Assembly (NCBI GenBank): GCA_026936335.1
Contig: JAPMXV010000032.1
Span: 1 to 64,000, forward strand
Length of the DNA stretch: 64,000 bases
Origin: Mantamonas sphyraenae
Taxonomy: Eukaryota > CRuMs > Mantamonadidae
Direction of reading: 5' to 3'
Shown one piece after another: positions 45,141-55,255 of this stretch (position 1 is its first letter; every line of letters starts with the position of its first letter). The notes beneath the pieces are model-generated. The model made no database searches and was not told the origin of the DNA. It was given only the letters and a program-made list of their open reading frames with translations. Position numbers and translations under genes: made by a program.

Positions 45141-46644
45141 ATGCTCCAAGCCTGGTGGGACTTGTTGGCCGACTTTGAAACCTGGCTCGACACCCTTCCA
45201 TGGTTCCGTGTCACTCTTGGATTCAGCACCTTTTGCTTTGTGTTTGAATCCTACCTCGATCTGCGGCAAATTTACCATCTCAAGTTCTCCAAGCTGCCCA
45301 ACCAGTTTGCCGGGCTCATTTCCACCGCCGTGTTTGAACACCTGAAACATTACGTGCGTTCCCCACTCCGCCACCACCTTTCACTCTCTGTTCCTTCCCT
45401 CCCTCCGCTCACTCGCCCTCGTTCACACCCACAGAGCTGCAAGCGCATTGCCTTCTACCGCATAGAGGCCACCATCGGCTTCATTTTCGAAATCCTCGTG
45501 GTCTGGACGGGCCTCCTCGTCTGGATGTGGGCCCTCTCCTTGCAGGCACTCCATCTGCTCGGTCTCGACGATTCCTACGTCACCACCCGTGGCGTTCTGT
45601 ACATGCTCCTCGTCTCTGTGTTCTCCACAATCTGCAAGCTGCCCACAGAGCTCGTGCGCCTCCTGCGCATCGACGGATCCCCATCTGCAGCCGGAAACTC
45701 CCTCTCTGCCTGGATTCTCGAACAGCTCGGCATGCTCTCCATGAGCATCATATTTGGCGTGCCTCTCATTGGCCTTGCCCTCATGCTCCTCGAATGGGAT
45801 GCCGAGTACCAGTGGTTCTGTGCGTCTTCGTGTCCCGTCCTTGCCCCACCGCACCACCCAAACACGCGGCTGACCCTCTTCCCAACCTCCCCGCCCCGCA
45901 GACACAATTTTGCTTGTCAGCGTTGTTGGCGTCTTCTTCAGTGACGTCTACCCCAACTTTGTCGCCCCTCTGTTTGACAAGTTTGAGGTGCTGCAAAGCT
46001 CCCGGCTGCGCACACGCATTGTCGATCTGTGCCTCAAGTTGGACTTTCCCCTCGACGATGTGTACCTTGTCAACGGCTCGCGCCGCTCCAACCATTCCAA
46101 CGCCTTCCTGATGGGCATGGGCACGGCGAAAAAGGTCATCCTCTACGACTCGCTCCTCCGCGACTTGGAGGAGGAAGAGGTGCTGGCGATTGTGGGCCAC
46201 GAGATTGGCCATCACAGGTACAACCACATTTGGAAGCAACTGTTGCTTCAGCTCTTTTGCATTGGCGTATTTATGTTTCTGTTCTCCCGCCTGTTCAATC
46301 TGCCCCAGTACAACCGTGCCTTTGGATTCGACTCGTCCAACGTCGCCGTGGGGCTCATCAACTTTTCCTACGGCTACCAGCCGTTTGCCAACGTACTCCA
46401 GTTTGTTACCAATTCTGTCCTGCGCACCTTTGAGTACAGCGCGGATCGATACGCAGCCTCCCACGACCTGACCCAGCTCGAGAACGCCCTCATCAAGATG
46501 CAGGTCAGCAACGTGTCCAACCTCGACCCCGATCGCTTTTACTCGGGCTACCACTTTGCCCACCCGTCGCTCTACGAGCGCATCAAACGGCTCAAGTGGT
46601 TCCGCGAGCAGAAGGCGGTGCAAGAGCACCATAAAAGCGATTGA
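45141..46644 (+). CDS. STE24: CAAX prenyl protease 1 (STE24/ZMPSTE24)
   Basis: Three exons, 45141..45353, 45435..45819 and 45902..46644 (introns 81 and 82 nt), give 446 residues. This M48 zinc metalloprotease has several membrane helices, then the zinc site HEIGHH in LAIVGHEIGHHRYNHI, the upstream GSRRSNHSNAFLMG strand and the distal Glu ligand in RTFEYSADRYAAS. STE24 enzymes sit in the ER and inner nuclear membrane; they cut the last three residues of farnesylated CAAX proteins and unclog translocons. The sequence ends HHKSD. The stop is 32 bp from that of NPRL2. Confidence 0.95.
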
Positions 46645-46676
46645 CGCAATTCCACCGCAGTCCCACACGTGTCCTG

Positions 46677-48177
46677 CTACCTTGTGATCATGGTTGCCCG
46701 CACACCAAACTCGTCCAGCAGGTCCTCCACATACTCGGGAGGCTTTTCCAGCTTGCAGCAGATTTCGTCCAGGCTGTGCCTTCCATCGAGCATGGGCAGC
46801 AGTGAAAACACATGCTGCACCTCTACTGCCTTTTCTCGGTCCTTGGAGATGACCACCTGGCCCGTTTCCGCAGAAAGAAGCGGGTAGCTGTGTTGCCGGC
46901 AGAGGAAGCCCTTGACAAGACCAAACAACACCAGATTGCGTTCGTTGATGTTCTTGCTGCGCAGCTGCTGCTGCTCGCACACCTCCAGCACAGTAAATCC
47001 TGGCTGGAAGGCGCTGTAGGCAGAGAACAGCACATCAATGCTGGGCGGATCTTGCTTGGGGTCCAGACGCACAAACTCAAAACACTGTGTCTGCAACTCT
47101 TCATGGTCCGCCAGCTGCTTGATGCTTGCCTGCACGGCGTAGATGTTGGCGTACGCAAACATGTCCACCAGGACCACCACGTTGTACACAAGCAGAAACT
47201 GCACTGCGCGCCGGGCAAGCTCGAGGTCCACGTTGGCCATGACTGCAAGCCGCTTGACGTGTCGTACTCCGTCGATGTAAGGCAACAGCTGCTGCAGGGT
47301 GAGATCCCACTCGGAGATGTCGACGTCTGTGAGGTCAGTCATCACCACAGGTACCTGGTGGTCATGCACACTTGGAGCGTCCTCCAACTCGGGAAACACG
47401 CGCAAGTGCAGTTCGTCTCCCTCCTCTGTGTGCGTGAGCAATCATGCGATACCACAGCCAGAACACACACGCACGAAACCGCGCGTAGCAACGCACAGAC
47501 CAGCAAGGGGCAGCGTGTGAAGTGTGAGTGAACACCAGGCAAGCGGACAAGAGTGGCGAGTGGCAGGCGCACCGCCGATTGGCCAACCCACCCAATATCA
47601 GGTCGAGCTCGCCCTGTTGCATGCCCTCATGCAGCAGCCGCACAATCTCTTCCATGTTGGCCTTGGTTTCCACAGTAGTGAGGTACTCCGAATTGACCTC
47701 CAGGCCCTCGAGCACAGACGCGATCTTGGCCACAACCGGGTGGTACGCGTCCTCGCTGGCCTCCTCGTCAAACACAAAGCAGACGTTGAACAGGTACTCG
47801 TTGCGGTTGTACTTTTCGTCCTCCACCACCACAGGCACACCAACAAACTTGTAGCCCATGGCTGTAACGCTCATGAGCTGGTTTCGCAAGCTGGGGTGGT
47901 TGTTGATCACAAACTCGGACACTGCGTCAAACAGGTCTGCGTTGATGGTGTCCCCCGGGTGTTGATACACAATTTGGGGTCCTTTGTCAATGTCAAACTC
48001 TGAATAAAACACACAAAGCACGCTGGGTCGCTCAGGCAGCTCCCGCTGCAGCTCAAACGCCTTGGCCGCCTCCCGCTTGCTCTTGGACACAAAGGACGTT
48101 TGCGGACGGACAAATGTAGAGTCCCGCCCTTCAGAAGCGGAAGCAACGACGTTGCTGCTGCTGCTTTTGTTGGACAT
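46677..48177 (-). CDS. NPRL2: GATOR1 subunit NPRL2
   Basis: Exons 47592..48177 and 46677..47425, intron 166 nt, give 444 residues. After a Ser-rich extension of about 50 residues, the longin-type start is clear (PSVLCVFYSEFDIDKGPQIV, then LMSVTAMGYKFVGVPV and YNRNEYLFNVCFVFD). The second exon carries WDLTLQQLLPYIDGVRHVK, a winged-helix-like segment and the C-terminal LDEICCKLE. NPRL2 is the catalytic GAP-bearing subunit of GATOR1, which switches off RagA/B when amino acids are low. Start MSNKSS at 48177 is the first ATG that gives a compact N-terminus; the open frame upstream lacks a convincing start. Confidence 0.92.
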
Positions 48178-48468
48178 GGGTTGCGCGAGCGCGGGCAAAC
48201 ACTTCACGGCATGAGCATCGATCATCTGCTGAAGAATCGAAAGTGCCGCAACTACCTCAGCCTTTTCCGTGAGGATGACTGGTGCGTAGCTGGCTTCACG
48301 TGGCATGTGCCCTGTGGCTGTGGAGAGGGGCGAAAAGGCCGCGCGCCAAAATCGCCAAACGGCAGCGAAATTGACACGGCCCGTTACACCATACACAGGG
48401 AACGCGTGGTCAAGCTCACACTGATCTACGGAATTCAAACGCTAGAGAGCAACTACCAGGTGACACGC
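48178..48468. promoter_or_regulatory. 291-bp divergent spacer
   Basis: This is the longest gap between two genes in the window, between NPRL2 (minus) and the polyQ gene (plus). The frame upstream of both start codons stays open for part of the interval, so one of the genes could begin further out. No TATA box, repeat or RNA gene is visible. Confidence 0.4.
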
Positions 48469-49519
48469 ATGACCGTGGAAGAGCTACAGAAGATCCTGGG
48501 TAGGTGCGCCCTGCGCTTCGCACAAACGGATTTTCTGAGCTTGGCTCGTGCAAAACAAGCGCGGAATCCGCCAGGTTGGAACGCCATGCTCACGACATAC
48601 TCACACGGAATATACAGAACGCAACGACTACGCGCAAACGGTCGAGTCGACCATTCCAGCATTGAAGGAGCAGCTGGAGGAAATCACCGACTCGGTGTCG
48701 CACATCGACACGTCGTTCTTGTCGGAGGAGCCCGTGAAGCAAGAAGCCAGCCAGCGCAGCAGCACACACACAGCGGAGAAGGCTGACAGCAGGAAGCAGC
48801 CACGCACGGAAGTCCAGCGCAACACCAAGGAGGGCGCAAACCACACTGCGCGCAAGCAGGCGTGGGCCAACCGCGAGGCGCAGCAACGATCCAAGGTGCT
48901 GCCTGAGAGCAAAGTGGCAATCAAGGAGACGACAGGGAGTGATAAGGAGGTGCAGAAGGATCACATGTGCACAGAAAAGGCAAAGGTGGACAGCGGGGCG
49001 CGAAAGTCATCGAAAGCTGAGTCACACAGCAAGCCGCCGAGCACATGGCGACAGGGCAACAACATTGTGTTTGCACCATACAGTCCCAGCCGACACTTTA
49101 CAGAAACAGAAGAGGGACAACCCGATCTGGACCTGAAGCAGACGGTGGTGGAAGGGATCCACAACAAAGAGGACTTGCGCGAGGCGGAGCACATGATGAA
49201 GCACAGCCACAACACAAAGGGCATGTCTGTAGAGGTGTATCCCGACTGGTGGTTCCACCTGGGCGATGGTGGCGCAGAGGAGGAAGCGCCATCGCAGGAA
49301 AAGAACACAGGCAAGCGAGAGCAGCATCAGCATCAGCATCAGCATCACATGCACAAACACCGCAAGGAATCGTCCCATCCGCGAGAGCAACCTCGCTTGG
49401 CGTACAGCATGCCGGCATCTGCAAACAGCGGGCAGCCTGCCGTGTACGAGAACGACCTTGTGACGACCAAGTATCTGGACGTGGAGCCACGAGTGAACGA
49501 ATGGTATGAACAGCAGCAA

Positions 49520-49553
<34 letters not shown>

Positions 49554-50158
49554 GATCAGTGCAAGAAAGACCGGGCACGGCACACAACAAGATGCGCTCG
49601 ACGGCGAAGGAGGAGCTGTACACACACGGGCGTCACCAGCACCACGGACAGGCGCGTGGGAAAAAACACAGTGTGCGCTTCGACAACCACGAGTACGTCA
49701 ACGAAAGGCCCGTATTTCACAACGATCTGCCGTACGACACGCGCAAGGTGCAGAGCAAGATCAAGCAGGACATAGACCAGTCCAAGGAGTACGCCAAAGT
49801 GCGCAAGCGAGCCAAGCGCCAGGCCTACACAAGTACCCAGCAGCTGTATGGCGATCCATCATGGGAGTATGGCGCCGCTGCAGATGCCTACGGCGACTAT
49901 GCACGTCAGCAAGTTTACCGTCAGACGGCACCGGCTCGCAAGACCAAGATGAACAGCAGCAACAGGCAAAACACGGCGTCGGTGAGCCAAATTGCAGACG
50001 ACTTTCTGGCCAACAACTTTCTTGAGATGTTTGCCAGCAACGAGCAAGGGTATGCTGGGCCAAGCAACATGGTCGACGTGCTCCGTGAGGCCGATCGGGA
50101 CGGTTTCGCTGCTCCCTCGTCCAGTGTGCATTTTGGTGGTGTGGCGTTTGACGTCTGA
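48469..50158 (+). CDS. Unknown polyQ- and His-repeat protein
   Basis: Exons 48469..48499 and 48618..50158 with a 118-nt intron (GTAGGT...TATACAG) give 523 residues. The N-terminus forms a short coiled coil (MTVEELQKILERNDYAQTVE, then ALKEQLEEITDSVSHIDTSF). The rest is mostly disordered and charged, with a Gln/His alternation, a 13-Gln tract and Tyr-rich segments. The last 60 residues (IADDFLANNFLEMFASNEQ) look like a conserved helix. No family recognised; the N-terminal coil suggests a partner-binding role. The first exon is small, so its start is less certain than the rest. Confidence 0.65.
49322..49345. repeat. (CAGCAT)4 coding hexamer repeat
   Basis: Four copies of CAGCAT encode alternating Gln-His in the polyQ gene, continued by further His codons. 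It is in frame. Confidence 0.9.
49511..49549. repeat. CAG/CAA tract, 13 Gln codons
   Basis: Thirteen successive Gln codons, eleven CAG and two interrupting CAA, lie in the polyQ gene. CAA interruptions usually stabilise such tracts against slippage. Confidence 0.95.
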
Positions 50159-50186
50159 TGGCAACGATGATTGAACCATGTTCCTT

Positions 50187-51179
50187 TCAGCTCCTCACTG
50201 TGGTTTTCCCATTGCTGTCGACATCTTTCGGCTCGAGATCGTCGAACGGGATGCCGTTCTCTTTCAACCTTGCCTTCAGCCTGTCGATGTGCATGCGCGC
50301 GTTTGTGATGGCTACCGCGTGATTAAACTGGATGGTTTGAAGCTCCTGATGCAGCTCTTCCACTTCGCTCTCGTGGACAGGCAGCGGAATCGATCCCTGC
50401 TCGCTCAGCATCTCCTCCGTCAAGCTCTTGCGCGTGCTTGTGCCGCCGAGGCCTGCCCGTGTGTCTGATTGGGTGGTGCTGGTGCTCGTACTCGTTGTGC
50501 TGCTGGCTCCCGAGCTCTCATTGGTCCCTGCACCGCTGATGCGCACTCTTCTCGCACGGACCTGGGCTCTCAGCATCTCCACCATACTTGAGTGCCTCGT
50601 GCTCGTCTCGGCCTCTTGAGTCGTCGAAGAGCTGCCCTGCCCTGCTCCCACCCCTGTTCGCACAGACGATAGCAGACTCGAGCTTGTTTCTGGCCCTGAC
50701 GTGTCGCTAGAGTCGCCTGAAGAGGTTTGCGAGGCAGGCTGTTCTCCTTCGGAGAGGAGCACCCCGAGCAGCTCACCCAGCGAGTCGCTGTTTCTGCTTT
50801 CCAGACTCTGTTGCCTCACAAGGCCCAACACACTCGGTCGCACCCATGTCGACTCCCGGGTCCTCGAGTTGTAGAAGTACGGGCGATTGGAGGTGGGATC
50901 GCGGTACTCTGTCCATTCGTCGTCGTTGTGGCCTGTGGGATCCACTGTGCCCGGCAAGTCCCTTGCGCTCCACGCGGCCTCGTTTGTGAATCTGTTCAGG
51001 AAGTATGTGCGTCCGCTGTGGTCGCACATCTTGGCCCAGCCTGCCAACTTTTGCTGGCGCGTCAGCGAATACTGCTCTGGCGACTCCCAATCCTCCACGT
51101 CAGGTTCAGAGAGGTCCAGTCGCAGATCATCTTCATCCTCACTTCCGCTGTCGCTGTAACTGTCGTATGCGAAGGACAT
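50187..51179 (-). CDS. WW-domain protein
   Basis: One exon, 330 residues from ATG 51179 (MSFAYD). After an acidic Ser/Asp start come two WW modules: the first (LAGWAKMCDHSGRTYFLNRF, then NEAAW) keeps both Trp but lacks the usual Pro after the second one, and the second (EWTEYRDPTSNRPYFYNSRT, then ESTWVRPS) is complete. A Ser/Thr-rich linker follows, and then a C-terminal coiled coil (ESEVEELHQELQTIQFNHAV) with a basic helix. WW domains bind Pro-rich partners. The exact family is not clear. The stop converges on the polyQ gene 28 bp away. Confidence 0.8.
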   Translation of the reverse strand: MSFAYDSYSDSGSEDEDDLRLDLSEPDVEDWESPEQYSLTRQQKLAGWAKMCDHSGRTYFLNRFTNEAAWSARDLPGTVDPTGHNDDEWTEYRDPTSNRPYFYNSRTRESTWVRPSVLGLVRQQSLESRNSDSLGELLGVLLSEGEQPASQTSSGDSSDTSGPETSSSLLSSVRTGVGAGQGSSSTTQEAETSTRHSSMVEMLRAQVRARRVRISGAGTNESSGASSTTSTSTSTTQSDTRAGLGGTSTRKSLTEEMLSEQGSIPLPVHESEVEELHQELQTIQFNHAVAITNARMHIDRLKARLKENGIPFDDLEPKDVDSNGKTTVRS

Positions 51180-51237
51180 GGGACAAGTTGGCAGCCGATC
51201 CGCGACACCCAGCCCAACTCTTCCAGTGGTCATTGTC

Positions 51238-52259
51238 ATGTCCAGCATGCAGGCAAACAACCTCAAGCTGCTGCAGCTTATGTTGCAGCAGTCTGAGACG
51301 CTGAACAGTGTGCAGAGCAGCAACAGCAGCAAGCGAAGCGCCATGGCTTCGGTGGACTCCGCGCTGCTCTCCAAGCGCAAAGAACATGCCCAGCTCAAGC
51401 AGCGCGTGGAAGCAGCACAGCGCAGCATTACATTGCGCGACTCCATTGTCAAGGAGCTGCAACAGGTCGACATGGACCAGGGGTCCGCCTTGGACGAGGC
51501 TGCGAGCAAGTTGCGCAAGAAGAGCCGCAAGCGCAAGCTAGAAGAGGTGCAGATCGCCTATCGTCTGACAGGAAAGACCATCTTCCACTTGGAGAATGGG
51601 CGCATTGGGGTGCGCCTCGAAACCATGGACAATGGTGTGTGACGTGTGGTGCCTTGGCGCCAAAATTTTTCTCGTGTGCACAACCTCTTCACAACGCCCC
51701 GCCTCTCACACACTTCCCTTTGCCCACAGGCCAGTACCACGAAACTTATTACGTCATTCTTGACTATGACCACACCAAGGAGCGCCTGGTTGTGTACCGT
51801 CACTCGCTGCCGCACTTTGTGCCCGTTGCCACCTTGGCCCGCAGACACCTCAACCGTGACGTGCACCATTTCCTCGACCACATCTCCCAGTATCTGAATG
51901 CCTATGTGTGTCGACGTGAGCAACTCCACGAGCTCCACCTGGCCCATGGCCGCGGCAAAGGCCGCAGGGTTTCCAGCCTGCTCGCTTCGCAGTCATTCAA
52001 CCAGGTGGAGTTTGTTGGGCGTGCTGCAGACACAGAGCTCCAAGTCCGCCTCCTGTACAAAGAATTGCGCCACACGCGTCCCAGCCACGTCTCGGTCAAG
52101 GCACGCTCTCTCAGCGCTGATCAGGGCGCCGACTACCTCGACGCAAAGCGGCAGCCCGCCAGCAAACGACGCCACCTCGTCCAATCTGCACGTTCACATT
52201 TCAAGCGACAGCGTGTAGGCGAGGCCATGGATGCAGTGGTGGAGCTGAGTGAGGAATGA
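51238..52259 (+). CDS. CENPO: Centromere protein O (Mcm21-type CCAN subunit)
   Basis: Exons 51238..51634 and 51730..52259, intron 95 nt (GTGTGT...CCACAG), give 308 residues (human about 300). A coiled coil (residues about 30-85) precedes the RWD-type fold: VQIAYRLTGKTIFHLENGRI, then ETYYVILDY, RHSLPHFVPVATLARRHL and HHFLDHISQYLNAY. The last two segments match the CENP-O signature (H-S-V-P-x-F-I-P-L, HFLxxLxxYLNAY). CENP-O is in the constitutive centromere-associated network with CENP-P/Q/U/R. The C-terminus is basic (KRRH, KRQR). An in-frame ATG at 51178 is also available but overlaps the start of the WW gene. Confidence 0.75.
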
Positions 52260-52338
52260 AAGAGCGGTTCGTTGTTTCCGGCACCTTCACACACCGCAAG
52301 TACTGGTTGTCCCTCACACTCCCGCACAACATCGCTCC

Positions 52339-54029
52339 TTACAGACTGGACAACAGCTTCTGGGCCTCCTTGTGGTCGTCCCTGTCCTCGGCTGTCTTGG
52401 TAGGCACCTCCAGGGCCTTCTGAAGATACGTGCGCGCCTTGCGCTTGTTGCTTGTGTTGATGTAGCACTTGCCAATCATCAACAGATTCTTCTTGTAGAA
52501 TCCGGGCTCCACCTCTTCGGCCTGCAGAAAATGCTCCAGCGCCTCCTCGTACGAAGAAGACGGCGGCGTGCCAAACAACAGGCTTGCCGCGTTGCGCTCC
52601 AGCCAGGTGATTTCAGCGATGTTGTAGCACCAAACGCCCAGAAGATGGCGCGAAGTGGCGTCTTGCGGGTTCAGCGCCGTCGCACGTTGCCAGTGGTCCC
52701 GGATCTTGAACGAGTTTTTGATCTTTTCGCTCGTGTCCTGCAGACCGCCAAGCGCGCCCAGCAGGATGCCGTACCACTTGTGGCAAGCAAAGTTCTCGCT
52801 TCCCGAGCCTGCCAGCGACGAATCCATCAGTTCGATGGCCTTTGTCAGCAGCTGTTTCTGCGTGTTTGTGCTGTTGCCCTCGCTTGGATCCTGAGCCACC
52901 TCGTACAGAGCACGCGCCAGTCGCCACTGCACCTCGGCTTCTCCCTTGAACTCCTTGTTCAGTCGCTTCACGGCGTCCAGAAGTTGCTGTGTGTGTGTGT
53001 GTGTCCTTGTGAGTCTATGCGCTCGCAAACGTCCACGCCGCGCGCCACCTTCCGCTGCCCCCTGCGTCCACTTACACGACGGCTAAACTCGTCGGGCGTG
53101 TCGTACATCTCGTCCACCTCCTTGAGTCTCTCGTCAAACACGTCCTTGGGGTCCTGTCGTAATGTGCGTGTGTTGTCGGAGCCTCGTCCGTGTCAGCTGC
53201 GCCAAACTCCCCGGCCCTCCCTCGTGCCCTTCGTGGACCTCCTCTCTTTCTCCCCTGCCCAGCCTGCTCGTCGCTCGCTGCAGAAAGGGGGAAAGCACAC
53301 AAGCACACCCGCACGCGCGCTGTGCCCACCCTGTCTCCCAATGTGCACGCAACCTACCTCCTCCACAGCGGGCTCTGCGCTCGTGTTTTCGTCGGCTCCA
53401 GGCAGGGCCAACTCGACCAGACCAGCACCGCCATTGCTGCTGCTGGATGCACCGTTGCCATCCACCAGACGAGACGCATCCACCAGCGTCGTCGAGTTGA
53501 GAACACTCTCGCCGTACTGTTCGCTGTTCATGTCCAGTGCCAGGATGGAGTAGGCACGGCCAAGGTACAGTCGTGCGCGGTTCGCGTTCACCTGGTCGTC
53601 GCGGCTGTTGCACAACGCCAGTGCCGTCTCCCAATGCCGGCAGGCATCCTCAAAGGCAACCAGGCCCGAGCGGAACAGTGCCTCTGCGTCGTTTGCGTCT
53701 GCCACACCTGCCACGCTGCGGCGGCTCACCGCCGTGCTGCTGCTGCTGCTGCTGCTCGTGCTCACGTTCAGCAGGTTGTCCACCTCCAGATCGGCGTCGC
53801 TGTCGCCATCCAGGTCCAACAGGTCGTTCAATGCCGAACTGTTGTCCTGCACCTGCTTCCTGCCCTCCTCACTGCCACCTGACGGCGACGCCCACAGCGC
53901 ATCGTACCCCCACTTCAACGCCACTGCAAGCACAACCGTCGCGCCCACTCCCGCGCCCACCTTGCTTGTCATCGACCATCCATCAAAGTATCCGCCCAGA
54001 TCGTCGTTGCCCAGATCGTCGTTGCTCAT
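52339..54029 (-). CDS. Regulator of microtubule dynamics (RMDN)-like TPR protein
   Basis: Three exons, 53358..54029, 53076..53153 and 52339..52986 (introns 204 and 89 nt, all phase 0), give 465 residues. A membrane segment lies near the N-terminus (GAGVGATVVLAVALKWGYDA), followed by a disordered Ser-rich part and a TPR domain: WRLARALYEVAQ, HKWYGILLGALGG, ALNPQDATSRHLLGVWCYNI, SYEEALEHFLQAEEVEPGFY and a C-terminal KEAQKLLSSL. This matches the RMDN1-3 family (RMDN3 is PTPIP51), which binds microtubules or tethers ER to mitochondria. The first exon adds an extra TPR-like stretch (ALFRSGLVAFEDACRHWETA). Microtubule binding is inferred. Confidence 0.88.
52988..53004. repeat. GT microsatellite at a 3' splice site
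   Basis: On the coding (minus) strand this is a CA repeat that directly precedes and forms the CACAG acceptor of the last RMDN exon. Length changes here would alter the spacing between branch point and acceptor. Confidence 0.85.
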
Positions 54030-54090
54030 GTTGCGAAGAAGGAAGGAAGGAAAGAGGTGGTCGCAGTGGCGCCTGCGCCGCCATCCAACC

Positions 54091-54315
54091 ATGTCATCGT
54101 CATCGTCCTCCTCCTCTTCTTCATCCTCTTCCTCGACCTCTTCGGACGCTGATGTCCCCACTGTCGATCCCAAGGAGCACGAGAAGGACATGGAAGTCAA
54201 GGCCAAGGCCGACGGCCTCAGCAAACGCGAGATCCTCTCTGGCAGCAAAGACCTGGACAAGGACCTCAAGAAGGTCGAGATCAAGGGACGCGACGCAGAC
54301 TGCGTCCTCCAGTGA
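54091..54315 (+). CDS. Small Ser-rich protein, 74 residues
   Basis: A short single-exon frame starts at ATG 54091, 61 bp from the divergent RMDN start. It begins with a Ser-rich low-complexity run and continues with a charged amphipathic segment (HEKDMEVKAKADGLSKREIL, then DLDKDLKKVEIK) that looks like real coding sequence. I do not recognise it. A divergent position next to a well-supported gene and codon use like the neighbours support it; small size and low complexity weaken it. Confidence 0.5.
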   Translation: MSSSSSSSSSSSSSSTSSDADVPTVDPKEHEKDMEVKAKADGLSKREILSGSKDLDKDLKKVEIKGRDADCVLQ

Positions 54316-54545
54316 TTTCCCACCCGTTCACTTTCTCCATGGCTTGATGACGAATTCCCTGGACCGCTCCCTGAATTTTGCAGAAGGCCATTTCCCTCCC
54401 CCCCGAAACACAACTGTCAAATACACAGCAGCGCAAGACGACCACGTTGCAACCATATCCACATCACTCATCTGCCACATTGTCTTTGCTAATGCCGTCT
54501 ATTTTGTTCTTTGTGCCGCGTGAGCCACTCCTGTGCCGCCGGCCT
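54316..54545. other. Convergent spacer
   Basis: These 230 bp lie between the stop of the small Ser-rich gene and the stop of SRP9. It holds no further gene that I can support and presumably contains both polyadenylation regions. It is AT-richer than the coding sequence around it. Confidence 0.5.
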
Positions 54546-55222
54546 TCATCCGCTGCTGCTGGACGACGAGCCCGCTCCTGTACGCCGTTTTGGGAAACGG
54601 ATGTCAGCACGCGAGGGTGTCAGCAAACGCAATTTGGTGTAAACGGGAGTGATTGCGCGCCCGACATCGCATCCTGTCCCACCTGCGCCCTCAAACGCGG
54701 CCAGCCTACCTGTGCCCTCCCCGGTCACCTTTGGGTCCGTGTACAGGCGGAACACAGTGCTGTACAGTTTCTCGATGCGCTTCACCTCGTACAACCGGTC
54801 CGTTTTGTACTTGTAGCACTGTGCAAACAACGTCCACTCGTGTCAGTTTCCGTCCACCGGCCCTCCAGCGCATTGCAATCGTGGCGCACAACCCTTTCAC
54901 TCACCACCCGGTCATCCGTGATCTTCAGAATAATATAGCCCTGCGCATGGCGGTACTTGGAAGTCATCCGTGTCTGTGCTCCCCATCCATGTCCGCCCGT
55001 GTCAGTGGTCCGTCCGTGCCAACCACTTCCCACCTCGGGAGGCCACCGCCGGCTTACCTTGGACGGATTCATCTCGATCAGCGTCGTGCACGCCTCCTCA
55101 AAGTCATCAAACGAATTCAAGTACACCTACACAGAGCACAACACACCGTACATGCCATTCCTTCACTGTCAGTTCTTCTCCTTGGCCTCGTGCAGGCTCC
55201 CACCCTCACAGCCACCTACCAT
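54546..55222 (-). CDS. SRP9: Signal recognition particle 9 kDa subunit
   Basis: Five exons, 55220..55222, 55058..55126, 54905..54973, 54710..54818 and 54546..54577, give 93 residues (human 86). The first coding exon is just the ATG, followed at once by GTAGGT. The product reads VYLNSFDDFEEACTTLIEMN, TRMTSKYRHAQGYIILKITD and CYKYKTDRLYEVKRIEKLY, matching SRP9 (KYRHxxG, K-V-T-D-D, YKTD, KIEKF) throughout, with a short Gly/Ser tail. SRP9 pairs with SRP14 to bind the Alu domain of 7SL RNA and arrest translation. The last intron (132 nt) is in frame and open, so it might be retained. Confidence 0.88.
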
Positions 55223-55255
55223 CTCTCTGACAAACGCTGGCCCGCCCAACGCATC
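55223..55255. promoter_or_regulatory. 33-bp SRP9/EPG5-like divergent spacer
   Basis: Only 33 bp lie between the ATG of SRP9 and the ATG of the giant EPG5-like gene. Both leaders must overlap the other gene or be nearly absent. It has no visible core-promoter motif. Confidence 0.45.
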
